Shown: piece after piece, positions 8,596 through 19,171 of the stretch
Layout: every line of letters starts with the position of its first letter
Numbering within the stretch: position 1 is the stretch's first letter
DNA from: Chitinophaga pinensis
GTDB taxonomy: Bacteria; Bacteroidota; Bacteroidia; 2-12-FULL-35-15
Assembly (NCBI GenBank): GCA_945885475.1
Contig: CAMCYR010000005.1
Location: 1 to 64,000, forward strand
DNA length: 64,000 nucleotides
Direction of reading: 5' to 3'
The notes under the pieces: generated by a model
Database searches by the model: none
The model's input: the letters and a program-made list of their open reading frames with translations, nothing else
Told to the model about the DNA's origin: nothing
Translations under genes and position numbers: made by a program

Positions 8596-9993
8596 ATGAA
8601 ATTTAAGATTATAAGCATATTAATATGCGTCTTTTTTAGCTATGAATTAAATGCGCAGTCCATCACCGGTCGTTTTACGCAACTTGCCATGCAAGAAATT
8701 AAACTAGAAGGCTTCAATGGCTTGAAAACCTATGTTATTTCAAACGCTACTGCTGATGAAAAAGGAAATTTTAAACTATCTTATACGAAGGAAGATTACG
8801 GTGTTGCCTACCTGATATCCGCCGATAAAAAACCTCTGTTAGTATTATTAACTGGGGAGGATGTAGAAATTACTGGCGAAGCATTCAGCGCTGTGGAAAC
8901 GATTCACATAAAAAAAGGAAAAGAAAACCTGTTGTTTGAAAACTATGCCAAGCAACATCCCCGCAGAGAGCAGTCTTTGAGTGCTTGGATTTATTTGGAG
9001 AAAATATATGCCATGGATTCTTTATTTTCTGTGCAAAAAACGGCAGTCAAAAATATTCAATTAGAAAAACAACGCATCAAGGCGGAAGATGCCGCATTCT
9101 TAGCAAATCTACCCAAAGGAACGTATGTCAGTTGGTTCTTGCCCACCCGAAAATTAGTTAGTGATGTTTCTACCGTTGCGCAATACCGACCAGAGGAAAT
9201 ACCTGCAACGATTGCTGCTTTCAGAAAAATGGATTATACCGATCAACGTCTTTATAAAAGTGGCTTGTTCAAAGATGCCATTGAAAGTCATTTCTGGTTG
9301 CTAGAGAATTGCGGTAAACCAATCGATTCGGTATTCATTGAAATGAAGTTTTCCATTGATGCGATGATGGTTTATCTGATCAAAGACGAGAAAAAATTAA
9401 ACGAAATAACCGATTACCTTTTTGATTTATTAGAGCGACACAGTTTATTTCAAGCTTCCGAGTATTTGGCAATAAAAGTATTGAATGAAACAAGTTGCAC
9501 CATCAACAGCGACCTTGCCAAGCAGTTGGAAACGTACCGCACGATGAAAAAAGGAAACCTTGCTCCCGATATTCTTTTTAACAGCGATAAGTTCGCTCCC
9601 ACGTATGATTCTGTATCTTTTCCGAAAAAACTTTCTGAGCTAAAGAGCAAGTATACATTGCTTGTTTTTGGAGCGAGCTGGTGTCCTAAATGCTTGGAGG
9701 AGCTTCCTGCAATTGCAAAACAATATTACAAATGGAAGGCACTAGATGTTGAAGTGGTATTTGTTTCGCTCGATGAAAGTAAAGCGCTTTTTACAAATTT
9801 TGTAAAAATATTTCCCTTTATTTCAGTCTGCGATTATCAAAAATGGAATAGCGATATTGTAAAGAATTATTATGTATTTGCTACACCAACCATGTTTCTG
9901 TTAGATCATAAACGAGAAATTATTCTTCGTCCCAATTCTGCAGAACAGATGGATGCATGGGTAAATTGGAACCTGGAAGCTGGAAAAAAATAA
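8596..9993 (+). CDS. Thioredoxin-like (TlpA/AhpC-TSA family) secreted disulfide reductase
   Basis: Signal peptide; LLVFGASWCPKCLEELPAIAKQYY (WCxxC). Confidence 0.82.
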   Translation: MKFKIISILICVFFSYELNAQSITGRFTQLAMQEIKLEGFNGLKTYVISNATADEKGNFKLSYTKEDYGVAYLISADKKPLLVLLTGEDVEITGEAFSAVETIHIKKGKENLLFENYAKQHPRREQSLSAWIYLEKIYAMDSLFSVQKTAVKNIQLEKQRIKAEDAAFLANLPKGTYVSWFLPTRKLVSDVSTVAQYRPEEIPATIAAFRKMDYTDQRLYKSGLFKDAIESHFWLLENCGKPIDSVFIEMKFSIDAMMVYLIKDEKKLNEITDYLFDLLERHSLFQASEYLAIKVLNETSCTINSDLAKQLETYRTMKKGNLAPDILFNSDKFAPTYDSVSFPKKLSELKSKYTLLVFGASWCPKCLEELPAIAKQYYKWKALDVEVVFVSLDESKALFTNFVKIFPFISVCDYQKWNSDIVKNYYVFATPTMFLLDHKREIILRPNSAEQMDAWVNWNLEAGKK

Positions 9994-10170
9994 ACGTTTG
10001 TCATCTTTGCACCAGTAAATAAAAATAGTGCTGGTAACAAAGTACTGCGCTTTTCTGCACAAGGTATCTGAATAATTTCCTTGCGCTACATGTTCCAGAA
10101 AATGAAAAATAATTTATTCTGAAAAATCTTCTTTATATTTGATTTTTAAACGGTAGTGGTTCATACTTGA

Positions 10171-11706
10171 ATGATGCAATTGTACAAAAATAAAAATTTC
10201 TATTTTCTCCTTTCATTTATTGAAGGCGCTTCCGTAATGGCTGCCGAATTATTAGGTGCAAAAATGCTTGCTCCCTATTTTGGTTCTTCCTTATATGTGT
10301 GGGCGAGTGTATTAGCAATTACGCTGGGAGGTTTGGCGGTTGGCTATTATGTTGGCGGAATTCTTTCTTATAAAAGTAAAAATCCCCTGACCTTATATTA
10401 TGTCATCATCGCTGCAGCGGCATTTACCGTGCTGATGCCTTTTTCTTCTAAAATAATTTTGTGGCTTGTTGGATCACACAGCCTTATTCCTTCGGTGATT
10501 GTTTCGGCATCCTGCATTTTATTTCCACCCGTGTTTATGATGGGAATGGTTTCGCCCTTAATCATCCGGGCAATCACAACAGATGTTGACCAGTCGGGGA
10601 AAGCGGCTGGTGCCATATACGCCATTTCAACGGTTGGTGGAATTCTCGCAACGTTTATGTTTGGTTTTTACATCATTCCTAATTTCGGTTTAACAAAACC
10701 GGCAATCATTACCGGCATCGTTTTAGGATTGATTCCCCTCATCGTTATTATTAAGCAGCAGCAATTAGGAAAAGCAGCAGGTTTTTTTTTGCTTTGTTGT
10801 TGGGCACTTTTTTCTGTCAATTATAATTTCTCCAGCAATATAAAACGCTTGTATACCGCCGAGGGTCTCCTCGGACAAATCATTGTGTTAGATTATCCTC
10901 ACTATAATAAAGATACCGTAATGGATGGGCACAGTCGTTGGTTGTTTGTAAACCGTGTTTCTCAAACCATGTACGATTCGTTGGCCGATGAAACAAAAGG
11001 TGAAGAAAAATATTTCACCTACGTTTACCGTATTTCTGATTACGTAGATTCTTTTCCGAAAACATCCAAAGCATTATTGATCGGATTGGGTGGAGGTAGT
11101 ATCGCAAAAAAACTTTCTGAAAAAGGCTTCGACGTGGAGGTGTGTGAATTGGATCAACGCATCGCAGATGTGGCCCGTAATTATTTTTATCTGAGTGATA
11201 AGGTGAAGATAAATGTGGATGATGGACGACATTTTATCCGGAATTGTAAAAAGAAATACGATGTGATTGTGATGGATATGTTCAGAGGAGAAGATCCACC
11301 CAATCATGTTTTTACCGAAGAGTCGCTCAGCGAATTAAAAGGAATGTTAAATCCGGGCGGAATTGTATTCGTGAATAGTTTAGGTTATTTTGAAGGTAGT
11401 ATCGGTAAATCCATGCGCTCCGTATATAAAACATTTCAGTCGGCCGGTTTTAATGTGGAAGCATTATCAACAGATCCGAACCCTGATCAACGGAATATAT
11501 TATTTTATGCAGCATTGGGAAACATTAAACCGCATCCCGATTTTATCGACGTCAAAAATATAGATTTGAAGGACGCTGTTGTTCTGAAAGATGAATATCC
11601 TGTATTAGATATTTTAAATGCGGAAGCTGCAAAAAGATGGCGCGTGATGGCAATTAATAGTTTTAATACAGATCCGAATCAAAGAGGCTTACCGGTTTTC
11701 GAATAA
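10171..11706 (+). CDS. Membrane-fused spermidine synthase-like protein
   Basis: N-terminal TM segments, then LLIGLGGGSIAKKLSEKGFDVEVCELDQRIADVARNYF...VNVDDGRHFI SAM-binding fold. Confidence 0.8.
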   Translation: MMQLYKNKNFYFLLSFIEGASVMAAELLGAKMLAPYFGSSLYVWASVLAITLGGLAVGYYVGGILSYKSKNPLTLYYVIIAAAAFTVLMPFSSKIILWLVGSHSLIPSVIVSASCILFPPVFMMGMVSPLIIRAITTDVDQSGKAAGAIYAISTVGGILATFMFGFYIIPNFGLTKPAIITGIVLGLIPLIVIIKQQQLGKAAGFFLLCCWALFSVNYNFSSNIKRLYTAEGLLGQIIVLDYPHYNKDTVMDGHSRWLFVNRVSQTMYDSLADETKGEEKYFTYVYRISDYVDSFPKTSKALLIGLGGGSIAKKLSEKGFDVEVCELDQRIADVARNYFYLSDKVKINVDDGRHFIRNCKKKYDVIVMDMFRGEDPPNHVFTEESLSELKGMLNPGGIVFVNSLGYFEGSIGKSMRSVYKTFQSAGFNVEALSTDPNPDQRNILFYAALGNIKPHPDFIDVKNIDLKDAVVLKDEYPVLDILNAEAAKRWRVMAINSFNTDPNQRGLPVFE

Positions 11707-11710
11707 TTGC

Positions 11711-12256
11711 TTATAAACCAAAAACAATTCCAACTCTAAAAATTGGATTTTGATAGGGCGTATAAACCGACTCGGTAAAGTTGTACAATACCATCGCTAC
11801 AATGCCTGCACGGTCACCAATCCGTTGAATGTAACCCGCACCAGCCATTAAGCTGCCAACGTCCACTCTTCTGCGGTAAAAGTCAAAGGCTTCCAAATTA
11901 AGATATTCGTATTCCAGATGTCCGAATAAATAATCGGTAAAGTTATACCTTCCAAAAACTCTTCCTCCGTATACATTTGTTTCAAAATCGTAATATCTAT
12001 CTTTATAACGATAGTATTGATAGGTGACACCAATACCTGCCGATATTTTTTTTGTGAACCGATAACCAACTAATGGAGAGATGTCGGCAAAGGTGACCGT
12101 TCCAAATTGAAGACCTAGATTTCCACCGATAAAAACATTATCCATGAAATTTTTCTTTGGTGCTTGTCTGCGAATCATCGAACTATCCTGAGCAATAGAA
12201 TTCAACGCGCCTATGCTAAAGAGAATAATGCAGGTATTTAATATGACTTTGTTCAT
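11711..12256 (-). CDS. Outer-membrane beta-barrel-like secreted protein
   Basis: MNKVILNTCIILFSIGALNSIAQ signal; GxGVTYQYYRYKD... alternating beta pattern; the longer ORF call extends upstream of the likely start. Confidence 0.7.
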   Translation of the reverse strand: MNKVILNTCIILFSIGALNSIAQDSSMIRRQAPKKNFMDNVFIGGNLGLQFGTVTFADISPLVGYRFTKKISAGIGVTYQYYRYKDRYYDFETNVYGGRVFGRYNFTDYLFGHLEYEYLNLEAFDFYRRRVDVGSLMAGAGYIQRIGDRAGIVAMVLYNFTESVYTPYQNPIFRVGIVFGL

Positions 12257-12320
12257 TTGATGCATATGTAAAGTTAAGGAAAAAATGCTTTTCTTTGAGA
12301 AATATATAAAACGTTTGAAA

Positions 12321-13019
12321 ATGAAAATAGTTGTAACAGGAGCCAGCAGAGGAATCGGATTTGAGCTGGTAAAGCAATTTAGTGCAACTGCCAGCAATAC
12401 AGTTTTTGCTGTTTCACGCAATGTTTCAAAGCTGGAGCAGCTGAAAAAAGAATGTGTAAATGATAACGTGATCAGTATACCCTGCGACCTGAGTATCCCT
12501 GCCGAAGTGGACAGGCTCATCGCTACGCTGAAACAGAAAACTGAAACAATCGACGCTGTGGTAAACAATGCTGGTACACTTGTAAATAAGCCATTTTCAG
12601 AAATTACAACTGCTGATCTAGAGTATGTGTACAATGTCAATGTATTTTCTGTTGTCCGGATGATACAAGGTGTTCTGCCTTTGATGAATGAAAAGGAAAA
12701 GTCACACATCTTAAATATAAGCAGTGTCGGTGGGTTTCAGGGCAGCGCCAAGTTCGCGGGTTTGTCGGCTTACAGTTCAAGTAAAGCGGCATTGGTTTGC
12801 TTAACGGAGTGTTTGGCGGAAGAATTTAAGGATCGGAACATTGCCTTCAACTGCTTGGCTTTAGGAGCTGTTCAGACGGAGATGCTGGAGGAAGCATTTC
12901 CTGGTTATAAAGCACCTGTTTCTGCAAAGGAAATGGCCGTGTATGTCTCTGATTTTTTGCTAAATGCACACCGTGTCATGAATGGCAGAATCATTCCCGT
13001 ATCCTTGAGTACTCCTTAA
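12321..13019 (+). CDS. SDR-family NAD(P)-dependent oxidoreductase
   Basis: VVTGASRGIGFELVKQ ... VNNAGTL ... YSSSKAALVCLTE. Confidence 0.9.
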   Translation: MKIVVTGASRGIGFELVKQFSATASNTVFAVSRNVSKLEQLKKECVNDNVISIPCDLSIPAEVDRLIATLKQKTETIDAVVNNAGTLVNKPFSEITTADLEYVYNVNVFSVVRMIQGVLPLMNEKEKSHILNISSVGGFQGSAKFAGLSAYSSSKAALVCLTECLAEEFKDRNIAFNCLALGAVQTEMLEEAFPGYKAPVSAKEMAVYVSDFLLNAHRVMNGRIIPVSLSTP

Positions 13020-13234
13020 GCATTCAACTGAATTATTGGATTCTATTTAATTAATAAAAGGTGCTGTTTCAATTATGACATGCGCGATACGCTCCAGTTT
13101 AAATTTAATTAAAATAGACTGAATTTACAGCGCCTCATTGCAAGCTCTGCGATGGAGCAGACACCGCAGCAATCCATAAATGATGATCGTAAGAGAAACG
13201 TACGAGATTGCTACGCCAAGGACTTAAAAAAAAT

Positions 13235-15298
13235 TTATCTCGGATATTCCACTCTTACATGGTATACATTCATTAGCTTTTTCTTGAAGATTTTCTTCAG
13301 TCGGTTGATATCCTTAAATGTAATATCAGAATTCATAAATTGATTCTGCTCAATTTGAGTTGTAATTATATTTTCGACAAGCTGATCAATGCTTTCGTAA
13401 TCATATTTCTTTAAACTTCTTGAGGCGGCTTCAACCGAATCGGCCATCATTAAAACAGCAGTTTCTTTTGAAAAAGGAATCGGTCCGGGGTAGTGGAATT
13501 TCGATTCATCAATTTTTTCTTCTGGAAAAGCATTCTGAAAGGAGCGGTAAAAATATGCTGTAATACTTGTACCATGGTGTGTGCGAATAAAATCAATGAT
13601 CTGCTCCGGAAGGTTATTTCGTTTAGCGATCTCTATTCCTTTGATTACATGCGAAATAATAATGGCGGCACTTTCATCAAAACTCATTTCATCATGCGGG
13701 TTCATTCCATTTGCCTGATTTTCGATAAAATACATCGGCATCTCCATTTTTCCTATGTCGTGGTAGAGTGCGCCCGTTCTTACAAGCAGTGTATTTCCTC
13801 CAATGGCATAGATGGCTTCTTCAGCAAGATTGGCAACTTGCAACGAATGTTGAAATGTACCGGGTGCTCGTGAAGCCAATTCGCGTAATAGTTTTCCATT
13901 TGTATCGGATAATTCGAGAAGTGAAACATCAGAAATAAATCCGAAAAGTTTTTCAAAAACGAAAATCAAGGGATAAGAGAAGAGTGTCAGCAAGGCACTA
14001 ATTCCAAATCCTGCGAAATCCTGCCAGGTAATGGCATCGCTGCCGCCTTCCTGAATAATTGTTATGCCAACATAAGCGATGCTGTACGTTAGGAAAATGA
14101 GTCCGGAAGAAATGAAGATCTGTGAACGGTTGCGCATATTTACAATACTGAAAATAGCAACCATTCCACCCAAGAGTTGGATGAAGGTAAATTCAAAACG
14201 ATCGGGTGCAATAAATGAAACAATTAATACGGTTACCAAATGCACAAATAAGGCGATGCGTGTATCATAAAATGCACGGATAATAATGGGCAATACACAA
14301 AATGGTAAGAGGTAGATATTAAACGATTGTGAACCAGCAGAAAAATGTGCCATCAATACCTGCAAAATAATGAGAATTAAAATGAATGTAATTTTTGCAT
14401 TGTCAAGAAAAATATCTTTTCTGAAAAATCCTAAAAAGGCAATTAATACAAACAGACAAGAGGAAACAATAATTATTTGTCCAAGTAGAATAAATAAATA
14501 ATCACTCGAACTCCCCGATTGTCCTTCGTATTCTGATTTTAAGGACTCAAGTATTTGAAATTTTTTCGCGTCAATGATCTCCCCTTTTGAAATGATACTT
14601 TGTTCTTTTAAAATGATATCTCGTGATGGGGAAATGTCATCGATTGCCTGTTTAAGGATTTTATCGGAAGTCGCTTTGTCATAAAAGATGGTATGCGCGA
14701 TACAATTTTCTACAATCGGTAAAATGAATTTCGGATCAATCCCCGGGTTTTTAACCAGTTGTTGCTCCACATAAGCGTATGCGGAAGTGATGGTATGGAA
14801 GTCGCACAACTCATGTTCCTCCGCTACATTGTTCTCGATAAGATAAATCGAAAAATCGGCGCTTTTGTTTTCAGTTATCGCATTGGGTTCTATAATCCCT
14901 TTCCCATAAATTGAATCAAGAATAGTACGCGCAAAAGCCAGCGTATTTTCTTTCTGACTCTTATTTTTTTTACCGTCCCACCTTGCCTCTAACTCTGATT
15001 TTAATTGTGCCTTTTTTGCGCTTGAAATACCTTGTTCAAATTTAAAATACGGTTTTGAGTTACTGATGATCTCTGATTTTTCTTTCTGAAGCTCTTCCGT
15101 TGACTTTTTTATTGCAAAGTCGAATGGTGCGATTAGATCTTCATGCAGCCATGGTTTTCCTTTTAGATTTTGAAATTCGTATTTGAATTTACCTTGTTTC
15201 GGAAAAATATAAACGATCGTAGCAACCGCAATGCAAAAAAGAATGCCTTTATATATTTCGGGATAGCTGTGGCGAATGAAAGAGATGAATTTTTTCAT
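13235..15298 (-). CDS. 7TM-HD (HDIG) phosphohydrolase, PgpH-like
   Basis: Multiple TM segments; HSLQVANLAEEAIYAIGGNTLLVRTGALYHDIGKM ... FIRTHHGTS. Confidence 0.88.
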   Translation of the reverse strand: MKKFISFIRHSYPEIYKGILFCIAVATIVYIFPKQGKFKYEFQNLKGKPWLHEDLIAPFDFAIKKSTEELQKEKSEIISNSKPYFKFEQGISSAKKAQLKSELEARWDGKKNKSQKENTLAFARTILDSIYGKGIIEPNAITENKSADFSIYLIENNVAEEHELCDFHTITSAYAYVEQQLVKNPGIDPKFILPIVENCIAHTIFYDKATSDKILKQAIDDISPSRDIILKEQSIISKGEIIDAKKFQILESLKSEYEGQSGSSSDYLFILLGQIIIVSSCLFVLIAFLGFFRKDIFLDNAKITFILILIILQVLMAHFSAGSQSFNIYLLPFCVLPIIIRAFYDTRIALFVHLVTVLIVSFIAPDRFEFTFIQLLGGMVAIFSIVNMRNRSQIFISSGLIFLTYSIAYVGITIIQEGGSDAITWQDFAGFGISALLTLFSYPLIFVFEKLFGFISDVSLLELSDTNGKLLRELASRAPGTFQHSLQVANLAEEAIYAIGGNTLLVRTGALYHDIGKMEMPMYFIENQANGMNPHDEMSFDESAAIIISHVIKGIEIAKRNNLPEQIIDFIRTHHGTSITAYFYRSFQNAFPEEKIDESKFHYPGPIPFSKETAVLMMADSVEAASRSLKKYDYESIDQLVENIITTQIEQNQFMNSDITFKDINRLKKIFKKKLMNVYHVRVEYPR

Positions 15299-15548
15299 AA
15301 TACGATTTAGTACCACGAATTTAATGATTATTTAAGCAGTTAAAGAGCAGGGCGCTTGTGTTTGTTCACAGGTTTATTCACAATTGAAAATTTATTGAAG
15401 CAGCCCAATTTCATTTATGTATAGAAGACTTAAACCTTTTTTTTCTATTTTTTGCATCGCTGAACGGCAAAAAAGAAAAGGATCGCATCCAGCTAAATGC
15501 TGTATCTTTTTGGGCTGCAGCTACTCTTATTCAACCCTTTCAATAAAC

Positions 15549-15580
15549 TTTGTAAAAAGCACGAATAATGCTTAATTTTG
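15549..15580 (+). promoter_or_regulatory. Bacteroidota-type promoter upstream of the thiolase (TTTG...TAATTTTG)
   Basis: TTTG at 15549-15552 and TAATTTTG at 15573-15580. Confidence 0.5.
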
Positions 15581-15628
15581 TAAAATTATCATAAATAGCT
15601 CTAATCAAACAATTCAATATTTTTCAGT

Positions 15629-16807
15629 ATGAAAGAAGTATACATTATATCAGCAGTAAGAACACCCTTAGGAAGTTTTGGCGGAGCATTAGCGGGAATT
15701 TCAGCAACTAAATTGGGCGCAATTGCAATTAAAGGCGCACTTGCTAAAGCAGGTTTGGATGGAAAAGAAGTGCAGGAAGTATATATGGGGAGTGTGTTGC
15801 AGGCAAATTTAGGACAAGCTCCTGCCCGTCAGGCTGCCATGTTTGCCGGATTGCCAACTACCGTTCAATGCACAACAATCAATAAAGTATGTGCATCAGG
15901 TATGAAAGCGATTTCTATCGGAGCGCAAAGTATTATCTGTGGCGATGCAGATGTTGTTGTTGCAGGAGGAATGGAGAACATGAGTCAGGTTCCATTTTAT
16001 TCTGAAAACATGCGTTGGGGAAATAAATATGGAAATGTTACCCTGACAGATGGTTTAGCTAAAGACGGTTTGATAGATGTATACCACAATTATCCAATGG
16101 GTAATGCTTCTGATTTGTGTGCGAAGGAATGTAATATTTCCCGTGAAGAGCAGGATGCATTCGCAATCGAATCGTACAAGCGTTCTCAAGCGGCTTGGGC
16201 TGCAGGGAAATTCAATGATGAAATTGTTCCCGTTGAAATTCCTCAGCGTAAAGGTGATCCAATCATCATGAAAGAAGATGAAGAATATAAAAATGTACGT
16301 TTTGATAAGATCCCTGAATTAAAAGGTGCTTTTTCAAAAGATGGAACTGCAACAGCTGCAAACTCTTCTACCATGAATGACGGTGCTGCAGCGCTTGTTC
16401 TCATGAGCAAGGAAAAAGCGGAACAATTAGGATTGAAACCAATTGCTATATTAAAGGGGTATGCAGATGCTGAACACGCTCCTGAGTGGTTCACAACAGC
16501 GCCTTCTATTGCTGTTCCAAAAGCTGTTGCAAAAGCGGGATTGACATTGGCTGATATTAACTTTTTTGAATTAAACGAAGCGTTTTCTACCGTTGGTATC
16601 GTGAACATGCAAAAAATGAAATTGGATGCGACTAAAGTAAATGTGAATGGCGGAGCGGTTTCATTAGGTCATCCATTAGGTTGTTCCGGAGCGCGAATCG
16701 TTGTTACCTTGATCCATGTTCTGAAACAAAATAATGCAAAATACGGTGCAGCAGGAATTTGCAATGGTGGCGGTGGTGCTAGCGCGGTTGTTGTTGAATT
16801 AGTATAG
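15629..16807 (+). CDS. Acetyl-CoA C-acetyltransferase (thiolase)
   Basis: VYIISAVRTPLGSFGG...TINKVCASGMKA...GGMENMS...NGGAVSLGHPLGCSGAR. Confidence 0.93.
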   Translation: MKEVYIISAVRTPLGSFGGALAGISATKLGAIAIKGALAKAGLDGKEVQEVYMGSVLQANLGQAPARQAAMFAGLPTTVQCTTINKVCASGMKAISIGAQSIICGDADVVVAGGMENMSQVPFYSENMRWGNKYGNVTLTDGLAKDGLIDVYHNYPMGNASDLCAKECNISREEQDAFAIESYKRSQAAWAAGKFNDEIVPVEIPQRKGDPIIMKEDEEYKNVRFDKIPELKGAFSKDGTATAANSSTMNDGAAALVLMSKEKAEQLGLKPIAILKGYADAEHAPEWFTTAPSIAVPKAVAKAGLTLADINFFELNEAFSTVGIVNMQKMKLDATKVNVNGGAVSLGHPLGCSGARIVVTLIHVLKQNNAKYGAAGICNGGGGASAVVVELV

Positions 16808-16875
16808 ATACTAGATATGAGATTTGAGAAAGTTCTCATATCTCATATCTCAATTATCAATTCTCAAATCAAAAT

Positions 16876-17652
16876 ATGTTCGGAATCACAAATCTTAGTA
16901 TCATCCCTTGTCGGAAAGAACCTTCGGATCGTTCTGAAATGGTTACGCAGCTTTTGTTTGGCGACCATTTTGAAGTGCTGGAAGTGCAAGGTAGCTGGTG
17001 CCGAATAAAAATTGCTTACGATAATTATGAATGTTGGATTGATAAAAAACAATTCCTGCCCATTGCCCAACACACCTTTGATATTTTAAATTCTACCGAA
17101 TACTATTGTGTGAATGAACTGATTCAGATCGTTACCGACAATAGAATTGCTCAACTTTTTCCGATTTGTATTGGCAGCACATTGCCTGGTTTCGATAATG
17201 GTGAATGTGCGGTAGAAAATTCAACGTTCGCTTACGATGGTGCTTTTGTGAACGGGCATTTACCTTTTTCAAAAAATGGAATTATTGATACGGCAATGAT
17301 GTATCTGAACAGTCCCTATTTATGGGGCGGGAAATCGCCTTTTGGAATTGATTGTTCCGGTTTTACACAAATGGTTTATAAATTAAATGGAATAAAAATA
17401 AAACGTGATGCCTATCAGCAGGCGGAAGAAGGGGAGACCCTAAGTTTTGTGGAAGAGGCTGAGCCGGGTGATCTAGCATTTTTTGATAATGATGAAGGGC
17501 GGATTGTGCATGTTGGAATTGTAATGGATCTCAATAAAATTATTCATGCTTCCGGAAAAGTACGCATCGATGGTTTTGATCATCAAGGTATTTTTAATAC
17601 GGAAAAGAAAGAGTACTCCCACCGTTTACGATTGTTGAAACGAATCGTTTAG
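16876..17652 (+). CDS. C40 family (NlpC/P60) peptidase with SH3-like N-terminus
   Basis: YLWGGKSPFGIDCSGFTQMVYKLNGIKIKRDAYQQ...PGDLAFFDN...IVHVGIVMD. Confidence 0.92.
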   Translation: MFGITNLSIIPCRKEPSDRSEMVTQLLFGDHFEVLEVQGSWCRIKIAYDNYECWIDKKQFLPIAQHTFDILNSTEYYCVNELIQIVTDNRIAQLFPICIGSTLPGFDNGECAVENSTFAYDGAFVNGHLPFSKNGIIDTAMMYLNSPYLWGGKSPFGIDCSGFTQMVYKLNGIKIKRDAYQQAEEGETLSFVEEAEPGDLAFFDNDEGRIVHVGIVMDLNKIIHASGKVRIDGFDHQGIFNTEKKEYSHRLRLLKRIV

Positions 17653-18017
17653 AGTTTAAGTGCAACTTTATCTCCTTAAGAGGAATTGTACAATTGTAAA
17701 ACAACTTCGAACCAATATTTTAGCAGGATTTAGTCCCCCTTGGTGAAGGGGGTAAGGGGGATTGTTTTCATCTAATCCACAATCCTCTTAAGAATTTGGG
17801 TTGTTTGTGCTTTTGATAATCCAGTAATTGCTAATGACAATAAAAAACACAAGAATAGTTAAAAGAGCAATTGCCCAATAACTGTTTTTTTGAAAGGAAG
17901 AGATTTTAATTTTTTGAGCATTTTACCACAGATTTCTCAGATTATATTATTCTTCTTTTGTAAAAGTGAATTGTTTTTAAGTTTTTATCTGTGCTAATTT
18001 GTGTTATCTGCAGTGAA

Positions 18018-18887
18018 TCAAATGTACAAATCAATCAAAACAAACAGAGCAAAAACAACACTCGCAATACCATTGGTGGTAAAGAAAGCAAGATTTACTT
18101 TCGACAAATCATTCGGTTTTACGAGGGTATGCTGGTAAAATAAAAGTAAAGAATAAAATCCTGCACCGATCCAATACCAAACAGTTAAGGATGCGTAAAT
18201 TCCTGCATAAATTATAAAACCTGCGCTGATTATATGAAGGATGTTCGACAACATCAATGCACCTTTTCTTCCTAAAAGTACAGGAATTGATTTTAAATTT
18301 TTTGAACGGTCAAATTCTTCATCCTGCAAAGCATAGATGATATCAAATCCACTTACCCAAAATAAAACAGCAAACGAAAAAAATAAGGGTAACCAATCAA
18401 ATTTTCCTGTTACTGCCAGATAGGCGCCAATGGGTGCAAGTGATAATCCTAGTCCCAATACCAAGTGACATAAAGCAGTAAAGCGTTTTGTTAAGCTATA
18501 TCCTAGCACTACAACTAATGCAACCGGCGATAAATAAAAACAAAGTGTATTGATGAAGTACGTTGTTGTAACAAATAAAATACAATTGACAATCACAAAA
18601 ATGAAAGCGGATTGTGGTTTAACGATTCCAGCCGGAATTTCACGAATAGCCGTTCGTTGGTTCTGTTCGTCAATCGCTCTGTCGATATAGCGGTTGAAAG
18701 CCATGGCAGCACTTCTGGCGAATATCATACACAGAACGATCAAGCCGAAAAGTTGAATACTAAAGGTAGCTGCGGTGAACGTGATCGCTAAAAAATAACC
18801 GATGATCGCAAAGGGTAATGCAAATATGGTATGACTGAATTTTATGAGCGAAAGGTAATTGCTGAGAACGTTTGTTTTTGATTCCAT
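18018..18887 (-). CDS. UbiA-family prenyltransferase (4-hydroxybenzoate polyprenyltransferase-like, MqnP-like)
   Basis: FSHTIFALPFAIIGY...ARSAAMAFNRYIDRAIDEQNQRTAIREIPAG...DEEFDRSKNLKSIPVLLG. Confidence 0.88.
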   Translation of the reverse strand: MESKTNVLSNYLSLIKFSHTIFALPFAIIGYFLAITFTAATFSIQLFGLIVLCMIFARSAAMAFNRYIDRAIDEQNQRTAIREIPAGIVKPQSAFIFVIVNCILFVTTTYFINTLCFYLSPVALVVVLGYSLTKRFTALCHLVLGLGLSLAPIGAYLAVTGKFDWLPLFFSFAVLFWVSGFDIIYALQDEEFDRSKNLKSIPVLLGRKGALMLSNILHIISAGFIIYAGIYASLTVWYWIGAGFYSLLLFYQHTLVKPNDLSKVNLAFFTTNGIASVVFALFVLIDLYI

Positions 18888-18894
18888 TCTCCGT

Positions 18895-19158
18895 TTATTT
18901 AAAGCGACTCATAATAATAATTATCAGTACAATTATAATCGGGATAGAACTTAGAATAATACCAATAATTCCTGGTGTGATCTTTTTAGTAGTTAGTTCA
19001 TATTTTGTATCGATGTAGACATAAATAGTTGAAACAACCATTCCTAAAAAACCGATGGGTAAAGCCAGCATTAAGCCATAAGGCAACATCCAGATGATCG
19101 CAGAAAGAACTCCGAGTGTGAGAGAAGCAATTCCTAATAATTTGATTTGTTTTTGCAT
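18895..19158 (-). CDS. Small multi-TM hypothetical protein
   Basis: 87 aa with three hydrophobic segments, adjacent to and codirectional with the ubiA-like gene. Confidence 0.55.
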   Translation of the reverse strand: MQKQIKLLGIASLTLGVLSAIIWMLPYGLMLALPIGFLGMVVSTIYVYIDTKYELTTKKITPGIIGIILSSIPIIIVLIIIIMSRFK

Positions 19159-19171
19159 AATCGATTTTATC

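Noticed and set aside
1-8600. Reverse transcriptase, Avd-like accessory gene or template repeat belonging to the putative DGR
   Set aside because: None found among the ORFs or by scanning for a further TATTGGAGCAGT copy; any such genes must lie outside the window.
12257-12709. Upstream extension of the minus-strand ORF 11711-12709
   Set aside because: Overlaps the well-supported SDR gene on the opposite strand; signal peptide start is MNKVILN at 12256.
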